64,000 nucleotides of DNA from Oncomelania hupensis (Eukaryota; Mollusca; Gastropoda; Littorinimorpha; Pomatiopsidae), in NCBI GenBank assembly GCA_036898135.1, contig JBAHVR010000315.1, forward strand, positions 1 to 64,000, written 5' to 3'. Position numbers and translations under genes: made by a program. The notes under the pieces were generated by a model. It ran no database searches and was not told the DNA's origin. It saw only the letters and a list, made by a program, of their open reading frames with translations. This document shows positions 11,943-24,760 of this stretch, in pieces; positions within the stretch are counted from its first letter, which is position 1; each line of letters opens with the position of its first letter.

Positions 11943-12371
11943 CGCTAGATCAATGACCTACCTTTTTTCTTGAAAACTCTTCCTGGACAAGACTCCTTGT
12001 TTGTGTATGAGTTCTGTTGGATCAGCTTGGGAGTGTTGGACGCTTTCTGCCTGGTGGTCACTAGGGATTCCTATGATGTTACTATTTAGCAATATAGGCA
12101 TTTTATATGTGTGTGTTTTGTTGATGATTTATAATGTTTGTATTCTATTTTGTTTTTGTAACCGGTGGTTCGAGTAGTTGGGGTAAAGCCTCAGCCGTCC
12201 CCTGCGTGGGATGTCTTTATTGTAAAGTGACTGGCCGGTGGAGGGCATTCAATTTTCCCACTAGGGTTGTTTCTGCAGATATTTTATGATGATCGGGGGT
12301 TGTCCGGTCCTGATTTGGCTCGGAAGAGTCCGCTGGACCTAAAGCAACAATCAATCAATCAATCAATCAAT
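11943..12371 (+). mobile_element. 5'-truncated ~700-bp element inserted in the minisatellite
   Basis: Plus-strand copy running from GCTAGATCAATGACCTACC to the shared 3' end GACCTAAAGCAACAATCAAT with a (CAAT)n tail. Array units border it on both sides (CTACACTATGCT), so a target duplication cannot be told apart from the repeat. The array must be older than the insertion. Confidence 0.85.
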
Positions 12372-12699
12372 ACTACACTATGCTATATTTACCTTGTCGT
12401 TGACTTTACTACACTATGCTATATTTACATTTTACTACACTATGCTACATTTACATTTTACTACACTATGCTATATTTACCTTGTCATTGGCTTTACTAC
12501 ATTATGCTATATTTACCTTACAAGTCATTGGCTTTACTACACTATGCTATATTTACCTTGTCATTGACTTTACTACACTGTGCTATATTTACCTTGTCAT
12601 TGACATTACTACACTATGCTATATTTACAGTTTACTGCTATATTTACCTTGTAATTGACTTTACTACTCTATGCTATATTTACCTTGTCATTAACTTTT

Positions 12700-12765
12700 G
12701 ATCTCCAACATCACGCTCCCCTACGGCCACAAGGCTATGGGACTACCTTTACCTACCTTTTTACC
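12700..12765 (+). mobile_element. Short remnant resembling the (GGATA)n LINE 3' end
   Basis: CGCTCCCCTACGGCCACAAG and GGCTATGGGAC resemble the LINE 3' sequence GTGCCCCTACGACCTCCGGG and GTTACGGGAC. It interrupts the 36-bp array. The match is short and diverged. Confidence 0.35.
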
Positions 12766-13269
12766 ATTAACTTTACTACTCGATGCTATATTTACCTTGT
12801 CATTAACTTTACTACTCTATGCTATAGTTACCTTGTCATTAACTTTACTACTCGATGCTATATTTACCTTGTCATTGACTATACTACTCTTTGCTATATT
12901 TATGGTGTCATTGACTTTACTACACTATGCTATATTTACCTTGTCATTGACTTTAATACACTATGCTATATTTACGTTGTCGTTGACTTTACTACCTTGT
13001 CATTGACTTTACTACACTATGCTATATTTACCTTGTCATTGACTCTAGTACTCTATGCTATATTTACGCTGTCATTGACTTTACTTCACTATTCTATATT
13101 TTACCTTGTCATTGACTCTACTACTCTATGCTATATTTACCTTGTCATTGACTTTACTACACTATGCTATATTTACCTTGTTATTGACTTTCCTATATGC
13201 TATATGTACCTTGTCATTGACTTTACTACTCTATGCTATATTTATCTTGTCATTGCACAGCATTGTGCA

Positions 13270-13640
13270 ATTTGTCTTGTTCAGCTTTTAGAACTTACAA
13301 GATTGTGTTTTAGCCAGACAATGCTAATTTGCGGTGGCCAATAGGGCGATGTACCTTTATCTTTTTTACTGTAGCAATCAGGCCAGTAAGTGATGTATTT
13401 GGTATCATTAGTGTATTTGGTGCCGTTAACGTTTGGTGCACGCAGTCAGCCACATATAGACACAAAGTTTACCTTGTGTCTACAGCATTACTTCACCATT
13501 CAAAACTACGACGTTCAGACGACTCGCCGTTGCAACTGTACAAAATGGTTTTTGAATTCAGTTTGTAGAACCTTTACCAACGTGTGTCTGTTATTATAAA
13601 GCAATCCTGACTAGACAGCAGCTTCTACTTTTAGAGTGTG
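13270..13640. other. Unassigned unique DNA
   Basis: About 370 bp between two simple repeats. Short overlapping ORFs show no domain. Confidence 0.4.
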
Positions 13641-13649
13641 GGTAGGGGG

Positions 13650-13651
13650 GA

Positions 13652-13720
<69 letters not shown>

Positions 13721-13781
13721 GAGAGAGAGAGACAGAGAGAAAGAGAGAGAGACAGAGAGAGAGAGAAAGAGAGAGAGACAG

Positions 13782-13814
<33 letters not shown>
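13650..13814. repeat. (GA)n microsatellite
   Basis: Long GA tract with AAAC, GACA and GCCA interruptions. Arg/Glu or Ser/Leu open frames across it are artefacts. Confidence 0.95.
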
Positions 13815-13815
<1 letters not shown>

Positions 13816-13829
13816 AGAGGAGATGGAAG

Positions 13830-14380
13830 GGATGGGTGATGAAGAGAGAGGTGTGAGTGGGATGGCGGCGGCAGGTGAGCGATTTGGGAACTGGTGCAAC
13901 TCAGCCAATTGCAGCCTGATAGCAGTGCAAAGCTATGTCCGTGTGGCTGTCTGCAGCACACTCAAAGTCATTTGACTGCCCGAGTTGTCCCCTCAGTGCC
14001 GCCACAAAGCGCCAGACGAAGAGTGGCGGCCACATTGCTGGAACTGAAAGGAGACTGGCCATACTGCGGCTACCACAGCTGTCAGCCAGTCGTCTTGGCG
14101 TGAGGGCGTGCGCTGTACAAGGGGGCGGTGGAAAGCATTGCGCAGACTTTAAACATACCCTACATTGCAGTCAAAGGATCAGTAGGCTCCATAACTGTAG
14201 TCTACATTATTCAGCGATAACACTGCAGTCAAGACTAAGTGGGCTCATTAACTGTACTTATTCAGTGACAACATAGTGTCGTGAGCTGTGAAGTCTGCGT
14301 TAATATATTTGTTGTGTGCAAGTATCTTGAGCTGTGCAGTCTGCTTCGGGACAGTGGTTCTGTTGTTGAGTCCTGCATTA
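13830..14380. other. Unassigned unique DNA, relatively GC-rich
   Basis: Contains overlapping plus-strand ORFs (13894-14103 and 13935-14276) without recognisable domains. It could hide an exon, but no convincing splice sites or family similarity were found. Confidence 0.35.
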
Positions 14381-14389
14381 TTTTCATAC

Positions 14390-14985
14390 TACATAAATAC
14401 GATTGCTAATGATACTAATATTGGTACATAAATACTATGGCTAGTGATACTAATATTGATACATAAATACTGTGGCTAGTGATACTGATATTGATAAATA
14501 AATACTATGGCTAGTCATACTAATACATAAATACTATAGCTAGTGATACTAATATTGGTACATAAATACTATGGCTAGTGATACTGATTAGTGATATTGA
14601 TACAGGGATAGTAGGGCTAGTGATACTGATATTGATACAGGGATAGTAGGTCTAGTGATACTGATAGTGATACAGGGATAGTAGGGATAGTGATACTGGT
14701 ATTAATACAGGGATAGTAGGGCTAGTGATACTGATAGTGATACAGGGATAGTAGGGATAGTGATACTGGTATTAATACAGGGATAGTAGGGCTAGTGATA
14801 CTGATAGTGATACAGGGCTAGTAGGGCTAGTGATACTGATATTGATACAGGGATAGTATGACTAGTGATACTGGTATTGATACAGGGATAGTAGGGCTAG
14901 TGATACTGGTATTAATACAGGGATAGTTGGGCTAGTGATACTGATAGTGATACATGGATAGTAGGGCTAGTGATACGGTAAGTTC
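14390..14985. repeat. 35-bp minisatellite with two subfamilies
   Basis: The left part (14390-14590) uses GGTACATAAATACTATGGCT then AGTGATACTAATATT. The right part (14590-14985) uses GATACAGGGATAGTAGGGCT then AGTGATACTGATATT. Both have the same period and the shared AGTGATACT core, so one array has diverged into two blocks. Confidence 0.9.
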
Positions 14986-15130
14986 CACCTATTCACAGTG
15001 TCGTGACATTTGCGCGACAGTGCATGCAGTAAAATAGTGTCAACAATGATAATGACAGAATCGTGACATTGTTTCAGTGTGACACTAGTTGATGGTGGCT
15101 GTCAATCTGGCTGAGACTATATGATGGTGA

Positions 15131-15438
15131 CAGTCTGTCAGCATAGCAGCAGTGCTAGTTACAACTAACAGTCAGTCAGCATAGCAGCGGTGCTAGTTAC
15201 AACTAACAGTCTGTCAGCATAGCAGCAGTGCTAGTTACAACTAACAGTCTGTCAGCATAGCAGCAGTGCTAGTTACAACTAACAGTCTGTCAGCATAGCA
15301 GCAGTGCTAGTTACAACTAACAGTCTGTCAGCATAGCAGCAATGCTAGTTACAACTAACAGTCTGTCAGCATAGCAGCAGTGCTAGTTACAACTAACAGT
15401 CTGTCAGCATAGCAGCAATGCTAGTTACAACTAACAGG
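15131..15438. repeat. 38-bp minisatellite
   Basis: Eight nearly identical units of CAGTCTGTCAGCATAGCAGC followed by AGTGCTAGTTACAACTAA. Differences are confined to one or two bases per unit. Confidence 0.95.
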
Positions 15439-15504
15439 CTGATTTGACTCATAAAGATGTGATGATCACCTGATAATGGCTGTATTGTACACTTTGTGCT
15501 CCAG

Positions 15505-15697
15505 AAAGAGAGAGACAGAGACAGAGAGAGACAGAGAGAGACAGAGAGAAGAGAGAAGAGAAGATAACAATTTTATTTTGCAAGGGTAAAAGAGTAAGCG
15601 TTGGATGCGCTTTTGTACAGCTTGCCCTTGGGGCTTTAACAATACTATTAATTACAACTCAATGTTATAACATTCACATCATGGAACAACAACAAAT

Positions 15698-15734
<37 letters not shown>

Positions 15735-15788
15735 GAGAGAGAGGGAGAGAGAGAGAGGGAGAGAGAGAGAGGGAGAGAGAGAGAGTGA
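15505..15788. repeat. (GA)-rich simple repeats
   Basis: GAGACA/GAGAGA tract at 15505-15562 and a (GA)n tract with GGGAGA interruptions at 15700-15788. Unique DNA with no recognised feature lies between and after them to about 16040. Confidence 0.9.
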
Positions 15789-16084
15789 GGGTGGTGGGAG
15801 AATCAGATTTACTATTAATACAGGAAGAAAATGATTTTGTCATTAATTTGCTTAAGGCGAGAGTCTGAGAAAACAGCGAGTCACGTTGATCTGAGGGGTA
15901 CTGGTTCCTGACTGCGTTCAGTTCGTCAGTAAGAATTACTTTAATTAAGCAGTATTGGCTAATTGCGTTAAAATTTGTTGAATCCGGGGAACGAACCGTC
16001 CATTTATTTGCTAATCTTACCCTCGTAGAGCTCGAGATCACAGTGAGAGAAAGAGAGAGACAGAGACAGAGAGTAACATGGGAC

Positions 16085-16748
<664 letters not shown>

Positions 16749-16947
16749 AAGATGATATCACGCGATTTTTCTGTAATCGAATTCAAAACGCGCGATCTGA
16801 AAATATCGCTATAACAAAAGTCCGAAATTACTCATAAAAGAGACAGACAGATATTAGTATGAGACAGCCATTGAATGACAGACAGACAGACAGAGAGACA
16901 AGGACCAACAGATGATGACGATGCTGCCAGTGTAACAGAAGTGGGAA

Positions 16948-17870
16948 TATAAATCAATGTGTATTTATGGGTACTGACTGTACAACTATAAAAATCCTTG
17001 TGTATTTATGGGTACTGACTGTACAACTATAGAAATCCTTGTGTATTTCCGGGTACTGACTGTACAACTATAGAAATATTGTGTATTTACGGGTACTGAC
17101 TGTACATCTATAGAAATCAATGTTGTGTTTTTACGGGTACTGACTGTACAACTATAAAAATCAGTGATGTGTATTTACGGATACTGAGTGTACAACTATA
17201 GAAATCAGTGATGTGTATTTACTGATACTGAATGTACAACTATCGAAATCAATTATGTATATTTACGGGTACTGACTGTACAACTATAGAAATCAATAAT
17301 GTGTTTTACGGGTACTGACTGTACAACTATAGAAATCAATTATGTGTATGTGTATTTACGGGTACTGACTGTACAACTATGGAAATCAATGATGCGTATT
17401 TACGGGTACTGACTGTACAACTATCGAAATCAGTGATGTGTATTTACGGGTACTGACTGTACAACTATCGAAATCAGTGATGTGTATTTACGGATACTGA
17501 CTGTACAACTATCGAAATCAATTATGTGTATTTACGGGTACTGACTGTACAAATATCGAAATCAATGATGTGTATTTACGGGTACTGACTGTACAACATC
17601 GAAATCAATGATGTGTATTTACGGGTACTGACTGTACAACTATCGAAATCAGTGATGTGTATTTACGGGTATTGACTGTACAACTATCGAAATCAATGAT
17701 GTGTATTTACGGGTACTGACTGTACAGCTATAGAAATCAGTGATGTGTATTTACGGGTATTGACTGTACAACTATAGAAATCAATGATGTGTATTTACGG
17801 GTACTGACTGTACAACTTTAGAAATCAATGATGTGTATTTACGGGTACTGACTGTACATCTGAACGAGGC
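16948..17870. repeat. ~44-bp minisatellite, 0.9 kb
   Basis: About 20 units of TGTGTATTTACGGGTACTGA followed by CTGTACAACTATAGAAATCA and ATGA. Single-base variants such as TATCGAAATC run in blocks, which suggests segmental expansion. Confidence 0.95.
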
Positions 17871-17884
17871 ATGGGACATGTAGC

Positions 17885-18650
17885 TCAGTGTTTTGCAGCC
17901 ATCTTTCTCTTCTGCATTGTTTTCCTCTGTTCGTCGTAGGCCTTGGAATATTCAGTGTTGTATTATGGAGCCATATTGTCTCTGTAATCACCCTCTTTTG
18001 GCATTGGCCTTGATGGTATTTCTTTGTGACAGTGACTCGTTGTTCTCTAGTTTATCATTTGCTTCAACAAAGATGGTATTGAACGCTGCAGACACTTCAA
18101 AGCAATCACCTGCGTAAAATAGTGTTGTTTTGCTCTGACATCAGTTTCCAGTAAATTCACATCAGTGGAGGTTATCCCTGATTTTTTGTGTTTTTTTAAA
18201 ATAAATTTAAAAATAGTTTTTGAAAATTTTCAATGAAGAACTATGGCGAAATGCGACATGGTCAATGTTATACTGAGGATGCCCATAGCTTCCACTTTTT
18301 CTGGAAAACAAAATTGCTGCCTTGCCTTTCCTTGCCTTGCCTTGCCACGCCACGCATTGCTAGCAACGAAGTTTGCTAACTTGTGTTTGGGGTACTTGTG
18401 CCTATATTGTAGTGATAGATTGGGACAGCACAGTATTGATGAGGTGAATGAAGATTGACGTTTAAGGTCCACACCCATTACAATGCTGCGGCAAACGGGG
18501 ATAACCATCCCAGGGAAAAGAGGGTAGAAACTAAATCCACACTGAATCACCAGAGCAAACATACTGCTGAAAAATTGCCAATTTTTTCTTGCCCATCACA
18601 GGTCCTGAAACAGGTCATCGGGGTGGCAAGCGAACGCTGTATCACTGAGC
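17885..18650. other. Unassigned unique DNA
   Basis: About 765 bp with only short ORFs (17893-18117, 18243-18458, 18455-18706 plus). None shows a recognisable domain or a hydrophobic segment convincing as the missing synaptotagmin N-terminus. Confidence 0.35.
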
Positions 18651-18654
18651 TGTC

Positions 18655-19160
18655 CTCCAATGATCGGAAAGACCTATCTCCGTTATTAGGTCCTGTCCTC
18701 CAATGATAGGAAAGACTTATCTTTCTTGTTAGGTCCTGTCCTCCAGTGATAGGAAAGACTTATCTCCCTTGTTAGGTCCTGTCCTCCAGTGATAGGAAAG
18801 ACCTCCCTTGTTAGGTCCTGTCCTCCAGTGATAGGAAAGACTTATCTCCCTTGTTAGGTCCTGTCCTCCAGTGATAGGAAAGACTTATCTCCCTTGTTAG
18901 GTCCTGTCCTCCAATGATCGGAAAGACCTCCCTTGTTAGGTCCTGTCCTCCAGTGATAGGAAAGACTTATCTCCCTTGTTAGGTCCTGTCCTCCAGTGAT
19001 AGGAAAGACTTATCTCCCTTGTTAGGTCCTGTCCTCCAGTGATAGGAAAGACTTATCTCCCTTGTTAAGTCCTGTCCTCCAGTGATAGGAAAGACTTATC
19101 TCCCTTGTTACGTCCCTGTCCTCCAGTGATAGGAAAGACTTATCTCCCTTTCTCTGCTGC
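18655..19160. repeat. ~43-bp minisatellite
   Basis: About 12 units of GGTCCTGTCCTCCAGTGATA followed by GGAAAGACTTATCTCCCTTG and TTA. Two units lack TTATCT. Confidence 0.95.
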
Positions 19161-19229
19161 CAGTTATTGGACCTAGTGGAATTGCGTCATAGACCATTGG
19201 GCAGTGTTCTCACAACATGACTCTCTTCT

Positions 19230-19765
19230 CTGTGATAGTGTAGATGCCAGTCGTAGCTGCTGATCAACATCACTGATAAAGTGACCTGTGTTAACCAGTG
19301 CTGCACTGTGACAGTGTAGATGCCAGTCATAGCTGCTGGTCAACGTCATTGATAAAGTGACCTGTGTTAACCAGTGCTGCACTGTGACAGTGTAGGTGCC
19401 AGTCATAGCTGCTGGTCAACGTCATTGATAAAGTGGCCTGTGTTAACCAGTGCTGCACTGTGACAGTGTAGATGCCAGTCATAGCTGCTGGTCAACGTCA
19501 CTGATAAAGTGGCCTGTGTTAACCAGTGCTGCACTGTGATAGTGTAGATGCCAGTCATAGCTGCTGGTCAACGTCACTGATAAAGTGGCCTGTGTTAACC
19601 AGTGCTGCACTGTGATAGTGTAGATGCCAGTCATAGCTGCTGGTCAACCTCACTGATAAAGTGGCCTGTGTTAACCAGTGCTGCACTGTGATAGTGTAGA
19701 TGCCAGTCATAGCTGCTGGTCAACGTCACTGATAAAGTGGCCTGTTAACCAATGCTGCACTGTTC
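19230..19765. repeat. 76-bp minisatellite, seven copies
   Basis: Units run from GTGTAGATGCCAGTCATAGC through TGGTCAACGTCACTGATAAA to GTTAACCAGTGCTGCACTG. High identity between units. Confidence 0.95.
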
Positions 19766-20241
19766 AGCATTCTGACGGTAATATCTTCAGTGTGAGGAGG
19801 AAGAATTTCTCTTTCAACGTCATATATCTTTACTGGACATCATTATGTTTGCATAGTTTACTTATTACATTATTTCAGCACGCAGGAATCTTTGTGATGG
19901 TGAAATACACTTTAATACAAAACGACGGATGGTTATTTTGTCGTTTGAAAATGCTGCAAGATTAGCGCATGTTCATAACAATGTATAGTGTATTATCGAC
20001 AGCAGGCCTAGGCTAAATCTGCACATGACGCTACACAACACAGAAGTGATAGTGTGAATAACCGCTCAATAACCTTTACAACAATTGTATAAGTATGTCT
20101 TCCATTGGCGTCGCAGAGCAGTGTTGTTCAATGGACACTGTACACCCACTGTACTAATAGACAATATACACACGGTGTATTAATGGACAATGTACAACGT
20201 GTTAATGGACAACGTACGCCTAGTGCATTGATGGACACTGT

Positions 20242-20254
20242 AATAATAATAATT

Positions 20255-20330
<76 letters not shown>
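20242..20330. repeat. (ATA)n microsatellite
   Basis: ATA tract followed by AATTATTTATAAAGCGC. Read on the minus strand that is GCGCTTTATAAATAATT plus (ATT)n, typical of a SINE/LINE tail, so the left edge of the synaptotagmin exon region may sit beside a decayed retroelement end. Confidence 0.85.
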
Positions 20331-20332
<2 letters not shown>

Positions 20333-20370
20333 TATTTATAAAGCGCAACAAGCACTGGACAAACAGTGTA

Positions 20371-20748
20371 TTGATGGGCTCGCAACTGCAAACTGCCTCC
20401 AGTAGTGTCTTTAGTGCCATAAATAGTAACAATCACAACGGTAGCCATGGTGATGACGGTGACAGCTTCATGGTGGGTGATGTGGAGTACCACACAGTGG
20501 AATACCGCCACGCCTCCACGTCCATGACCTTCCCCGTCAGCCAAGACAAACCGCCCGACATCCAGCACTGCAAGTTGCCTGACGCTGCGGCACGAGCTTC
20601 CTGTGACAATCGTGCCCGACCTGCACACTGTACAAACACCAACACTAACACCGTACTGTCCACAGCGGAAGTGCATTTCCGACCGGAAGTGACGTTTTCT
20701 ACATTATCTGAGCGAGATAAGCTCTCGGACCTATATGACAGGTTGTGA
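20371..20748 (+). CDS. Possible upstream part of the synaptotagmin N-terminal linker
   Basis: A 125-codon open frame of non-repetitive, coding-like composition (motifs such as VEYHTVEYRHAS and LSERDKLSDLYDR), ending 3 bases after the next exon's frame opens. Bringing the two frames together needs a -1 shift near 20741, that is, one base missing from this sequence, or an unseen intron. The start at 20371 is TTG, so a real initiation site or 3' splice site remains unknown. No membrane segment is visible, although the family normally has one near the N-terminus. It may be real exon, a frameshifted exon or chance. Confidence 0.4.
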   Translation: MMGSQLQTASSSVFSAINSNNHNGSHGDDGDSFMVGDVEYHTVEYRHASTSMTFPVSQDKPPDIQHCKLPDAAARASCDNRARPAHCTNTNTNTVLSTAEVHFRPEVTFSTLSERDKLSDLYDRL

Positions 20749-22337
20749 CCTCAGACGAATTGTGGAGTGAAGCTGCAAAAGATCGTCATTGTGGTTTGAA
20801 GTCAGGGTCAAAAGCTATATTCAGCTGGTCCTCAGGATACAAGTGCCTTTCTAGTTTTGGTTCCAAGATGTCTGAACATTCCCCAGAAACTGTTGTGACG
20901 GCGAATGACTCTGGTGCGCCTCTGAATAACTGTGACTCAGCCACATCCTCTGAGTTAAAAACAAAGGGCACTTCAGAGTCCAAGGCAGATGTCCATTCAG
21001 AGTCCAAGGCAGAGGTCCATCATTCAGAGTCCAGCGTTGCCATGTGTTGTGAGTCAGCTGTGCTTGGTCAGTCAAACAGTCCTGCTGTCGTCAAGGAACA
21101 CTGTAATTCACGGTGTACAACCGGGACTGGTGATAATGTGACTTCACATCGTAATATTGTGACGCCAGGTCCTCAGCGTTGCGGCAGTGACTGGTGCATT
21201 CTGGATGTCCCAGCTAGTGTGGAGGGTGGTGTCATCCTGGTGACTGAGCACTGCGAGCAACTGCACAACACAGAACACTCGGTGACTTGTTGTGACACCA
21301 ACTCGGTCCTCAATAAAGTAACTGACTCAGTGGCCAATAGTCTGCGTTGTGCACAGGTGGGTGGCCCTGGGTTTCACAGTACAAACTGCTGTAGCAGTCG
21401 TGCTCAACGTAGTGGTGTCCATCGAAGCCTCGCTAGTCAGGTCACAAGTACGACCGTCAGTCAGCATAGCACTCTCTGTGGTAAAGACGAAAGTCACAAC
21501 TATAAGACTGGCAGTGAAACTGCCGAAAAGTTGAGTGGACAGAGAGAGAACTCTGCGGACAATGACCAGAGAGAAGGGAGAGCGAGTGTGGATGCGGTCA
21601 GTCAGAGTCCAGTCAGGAATGACGGTCACACACCACTGCCTTATGTCGCCTCTCACTCCATGCACAGTCCCGCCAACACGTCACCTTGTATCTGCGAATG
21701 TGATGACGTCATTGGTGATGATGAAGCCTCGGACGCGGATAACGATTCACCCGGTGAGTATCGCTCGCCTCGACGACGTAGCAGCGCTACATACGCCATC
21801 AAGGGCAACCGGATGTTACGTATCGAGAAGAAAGATGGCAGAGGTGCGAAAGTCAAACGAGAGATGAAGACGTCCAAGCGAAATACTATGACGTCATCCA
21901 ACACCACCGCCGCTGATGTCCACAATGACCACTCCACCGAAGCTCATCATCATCGACGTCATCCCGTGACGTCACGCACGTTACCCGACCCGCCTGACCT
22001 GCACTCACCTTCAGCCACCTTGCGCGTGTCACCTGTCGATAACCGACGACGTCAGTTGGCCGAGGGTTCTTCTCCCCACTGCAGCACGTTTTCCACGGTC
22101 ACCCGCATGCAGGAGAGGTCACGGTGGAAGAACCTGGCGGAGTCGTTACAGAAATATCGGCAGGAGGAGAGGAAGAGGAAGCAGGCGGAGGATGGAGTGG
22201 TGGAGGTGGGGGAGGAGAAAGAAGAGGAGGCCAAGAGGCAGCATGGCGGAGAGGAGAGGGTGGTCAGCATTGTATTCAGCAACGTCCGTTACCACGTGCC
22301 GCTCAGGCCTGAACTCTGTCAACACACACAGCTAGAG
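20745..22337 (+). CDS. SYT14: Synaptotagmin-14/16-like, long N-terminal linker exon
   Basis: About 531 codons open to a consensus 5' splice site (CTAGAG then GTAAGC) at 22338. The protein is low-complexity, Ser-, Cys- and His-containing and predicted disordered. A basic stretch (SPRRRSSATYAIKGNRML) lies near residue 345, and a charged, probably helical KYRQEERKRKQ segment lies near residue 475. It ends in phase 0 with HTQLE, matching the phase-0 start of the next exon. Assignment to the synaptotagmin gene rests on that splice compatibility and order. The linker itself has no recognisable similarity. The 5' boundary is uncertain: 20745 is where the open frame starts (GTG), not a proven start. 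The exon's last ~30 bases are duplicated just downstream. Confidence 0.7.
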
Positions 22338-22372
22338 GTAAGCCTCAACTCTGTCAACACACACAGCTAGAG
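22303..22372 (+). repeat. 35-bp tandem duplication across a 5' splice site
   Basis: The end of the linker exon plus its donor (GAACTCTGTCAACACACACA then GCTAGAGGTAA) is repeated once with a 35-bp period. The second copy has GAGGTTAAC, a poorer donor. Use of the second copy would add 35 bases and break the frame. Confidence 0.9.
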
Positions 22373-22499
22373 GTTAACACCTCAGCACGATCGTTTTTTC
22401 CTTTTTAACCACAGTAATTATTAACTGATATTGCTATCAATAGTTGCGCCATAAGATAGGCCAACTTGGCTTAAACAGCATAGCCTAGACAGTGAATCG

Positions 22500-23285
22500 T
22501 GCCTCTTATCATGACTACACCAGTCCTCTTATCATGAATACACCAGTCCTCTTATCATGAATACACCAGTCCTCTTATCATGAATACATCAGGACTCTTA
22601 TCATGACTACATCAGTCCTCTTATCATGAATACATCAGGACTCTTATCATGACTACACCAGTCCTCTTATCATGACTACACCAGTCCTCTTATCATGACT
22701 GCACCAGTCCTCTTATCATGAATACATCAGGACTCTTATCTTGATTACACCAGTTCTCTTATCATGACTACACCAGTCCTCTTATCATGAATACATCAGG
22801 ACTCTTATCATGACTACACCAGTCCTCTTATCATGAATACATCAGGACTCTTATCATGACTACACCAGTCCTCTTATCATGAATACATCAGGACTCTTAT
22901 CATGAATACACCAGGACTCTTATCATGACTACACCAGTCCTCTTATCATGGCTACACCAGTCCTCTTATCATGAATAAATCAGGACTCTTATCATGACTA
23001 CACCAGTCCTCTTATCATGAATACATCAGGACTCTTATCATGACTACACCAGACCTCTTATCATGACTATAACAATCCCTCTTATTATGACTACAGCAGG
23101 CCTCTTATCATGATTACAGCAGGCCTATTATCATGACTACGCCATTCGACTTATCATCATTACGCCATGCCTCTTATCATGGCTACGCCATGCCTCTTAT
23201 CATGGCTACGGCATGCCTCTTATCATTACTACGCCATGCCTCTTATCATTACTACGCCATACCACTTATCATGACTATGCCATGC
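22500..23285. repeat. 23-bp minisatellite
   Basis: About 33 units of CTCTTATCATGACTACACCA followed by GTC, with ACATCAGGA variants. It lies in the intron after the linker exon. Confidence 0.95.
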
Positions 23286-23288
23286 CTC

Positions 23289-23727
23289 TTATTATAATAA
23301 TAATAATGTTCGTCATTTATAAGGCGCCTTAGCCTAAGGATCAAGGCGCTGGCCGATACAGGATCTAACTCAAACCGTCCGAGACGCCCACCCGCAGCCT
23401 TTGGCGCATGGTATGACGCCCGGACAACTGAGCACAATCCTGGGCAGCCAGGGATGGGGGAGAAGGATTAAGTGCATGCTGGGTGTGTTCTTGTTACCGG
23501 CACTCACCCGTCTAGGACATGAGCGTCAGGATCTTTAAAGTCCGTTATGATGGAATGTATGCGACACACAGACTAGACCTCGGTTTATACTCTCATCCGA
23601 AGGAGTAGGAAAACAGGAGTAAAGTGTCTTTCCCAGGGACACAACACAATGGCTCGGCCAGGGCTCGAACCCGGGACCTTCAGATCCTCAAGCCTAAGCA
23701 CTACCATTAGACCACAGTGCCTCCCTG
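23289..23727 (-). mobile_element. tRNA-derived SINE, ~440 bp, (ATT)n tail
   Basis: On the minus strand the head reads GTGGTCTAATGGTAGTGCTT (A box) and then CCGGGTTCGAGCCC (B box). The body includes AGACGGGTGAGTGCCGGTAA, which recurs in the partial copy at 44155. The 3' end is AAGGCGCCTTATAAATGACG followed by ATTATTATT. The boxes are well kept. A standalone tRNA gene is ruled out by the long conserved body. Confidence 0.85.
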
Positions 23728-23734
23728 TGGAGAC

Positions 23735-24255
23735 TACGCCGCAAAACTCACGACACTTTTCTCCTTTCGTACTGTCTCAGAAACTGAAGTGGATGAATAA
23801 GACATGCGAGCTTGATCCCATCACTACCTCACTTTTCAAAAAGTGTATCACTGATCTCCTTCCAGCCATCACTAACGTAGTCAACTCTTCCTTGCAATCT
23901 GGTTCTGTTCCCTCCTGTTTCAAGTCTACCATCGTATAGTCAAGAAAATAATGAATGTATTTTTGAATGTACATTGGTGAACTGTCATGTGACTAGCTCA
24001 ACCAATCAGAATTAAGCTATCAATTTAAAAAATCACAAATATCTTCTCACATCAAAATTAATATAAAGTCATCGGACCAAAATACTCTAAAATCGATCCG
24101 TGACACCTACCTCACCACGCACATTCACTTCAACAAGCCATCTAGAAATCTTCGTTCTTCCTCTGACACCCACATGCTACAAATGCCCCGCTACAAACTC
24201 TCTTCTGTATGCTGTCGATCCTTCTCAGTGCTTGGTCCTTCAACTTGGAATTCAC

Positions 24256-24353
<98 letters not shown>

Positions 24354-24760
24354 CAGCTGTCCGAACATAGTCACTTTCAAGTCCAACTTAAAAACTCATC
24401 TCTTCCTTAAAAATGTCTGAACTCGTCTCTCATTACCAGCATCGTTCCTTCTTTTTTTTTATTCAGACCACCGCCGTCACAGCGCACGCCCCCAGACCCT
24501 TCACTCCTTAGCTGCTCTTCTTTCCCCTCCCCTCCCTCGTCTTTTATACTTTATTTTAAAAATATTATTTTTTTATGTTTGTTTTATGTCTTCGCATAGT
24601 TTATTTGTGTCTTGTTTTTGCTTCATTCTTTTCGTATGTGTTTCGATGTCAAAGTTACATGTAAGTATAAATGCTTAACTGTGCTTTGAGCTGATTTCAT
24701 TATGAAAACGCGCTATATAAATACCCTTATTATTATTATTATCATCATCATCATCATCGC
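23735..24760 (+). mobile_element. Rearranged L2/CR1-like LINE 3' region
   Basis: 23790-23937 encodes a reverse-transcriptase N-terminal segment (CELDPITTSLFKKCITDLLP and VNSSLQSGSVPSCFKS). After a deletion, 24090-24420 encodes the typical C-terminus (RSFSVLGPSTWNSLP, then SFKSNLKTHLF in degraded form), interrupted by a (CT)n tract at 24260-24350. The 3' end is GAAAACGCGCTATATAAATA then (TTATTA)n and (ATC)n, shared with the minus copy at 35820-36115. Dead copy. Confidence 0.75.

Larger units (their letters stand above)
11243..13265. repeat. 36-bp minisatellite, ~2 kb, with insertions
   Basis: Units of TTTACTACACTATGCTATAT followed by TTACCTTGTCATTGAC. The length is a multiple of three, so leucine- and tyrosine-rich open frames run through it. 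The array is interrupted at 11943-12371 by a retroelement copy and at about 12700-12765 by a short LINE-like remnant. Confidence 0.95.
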
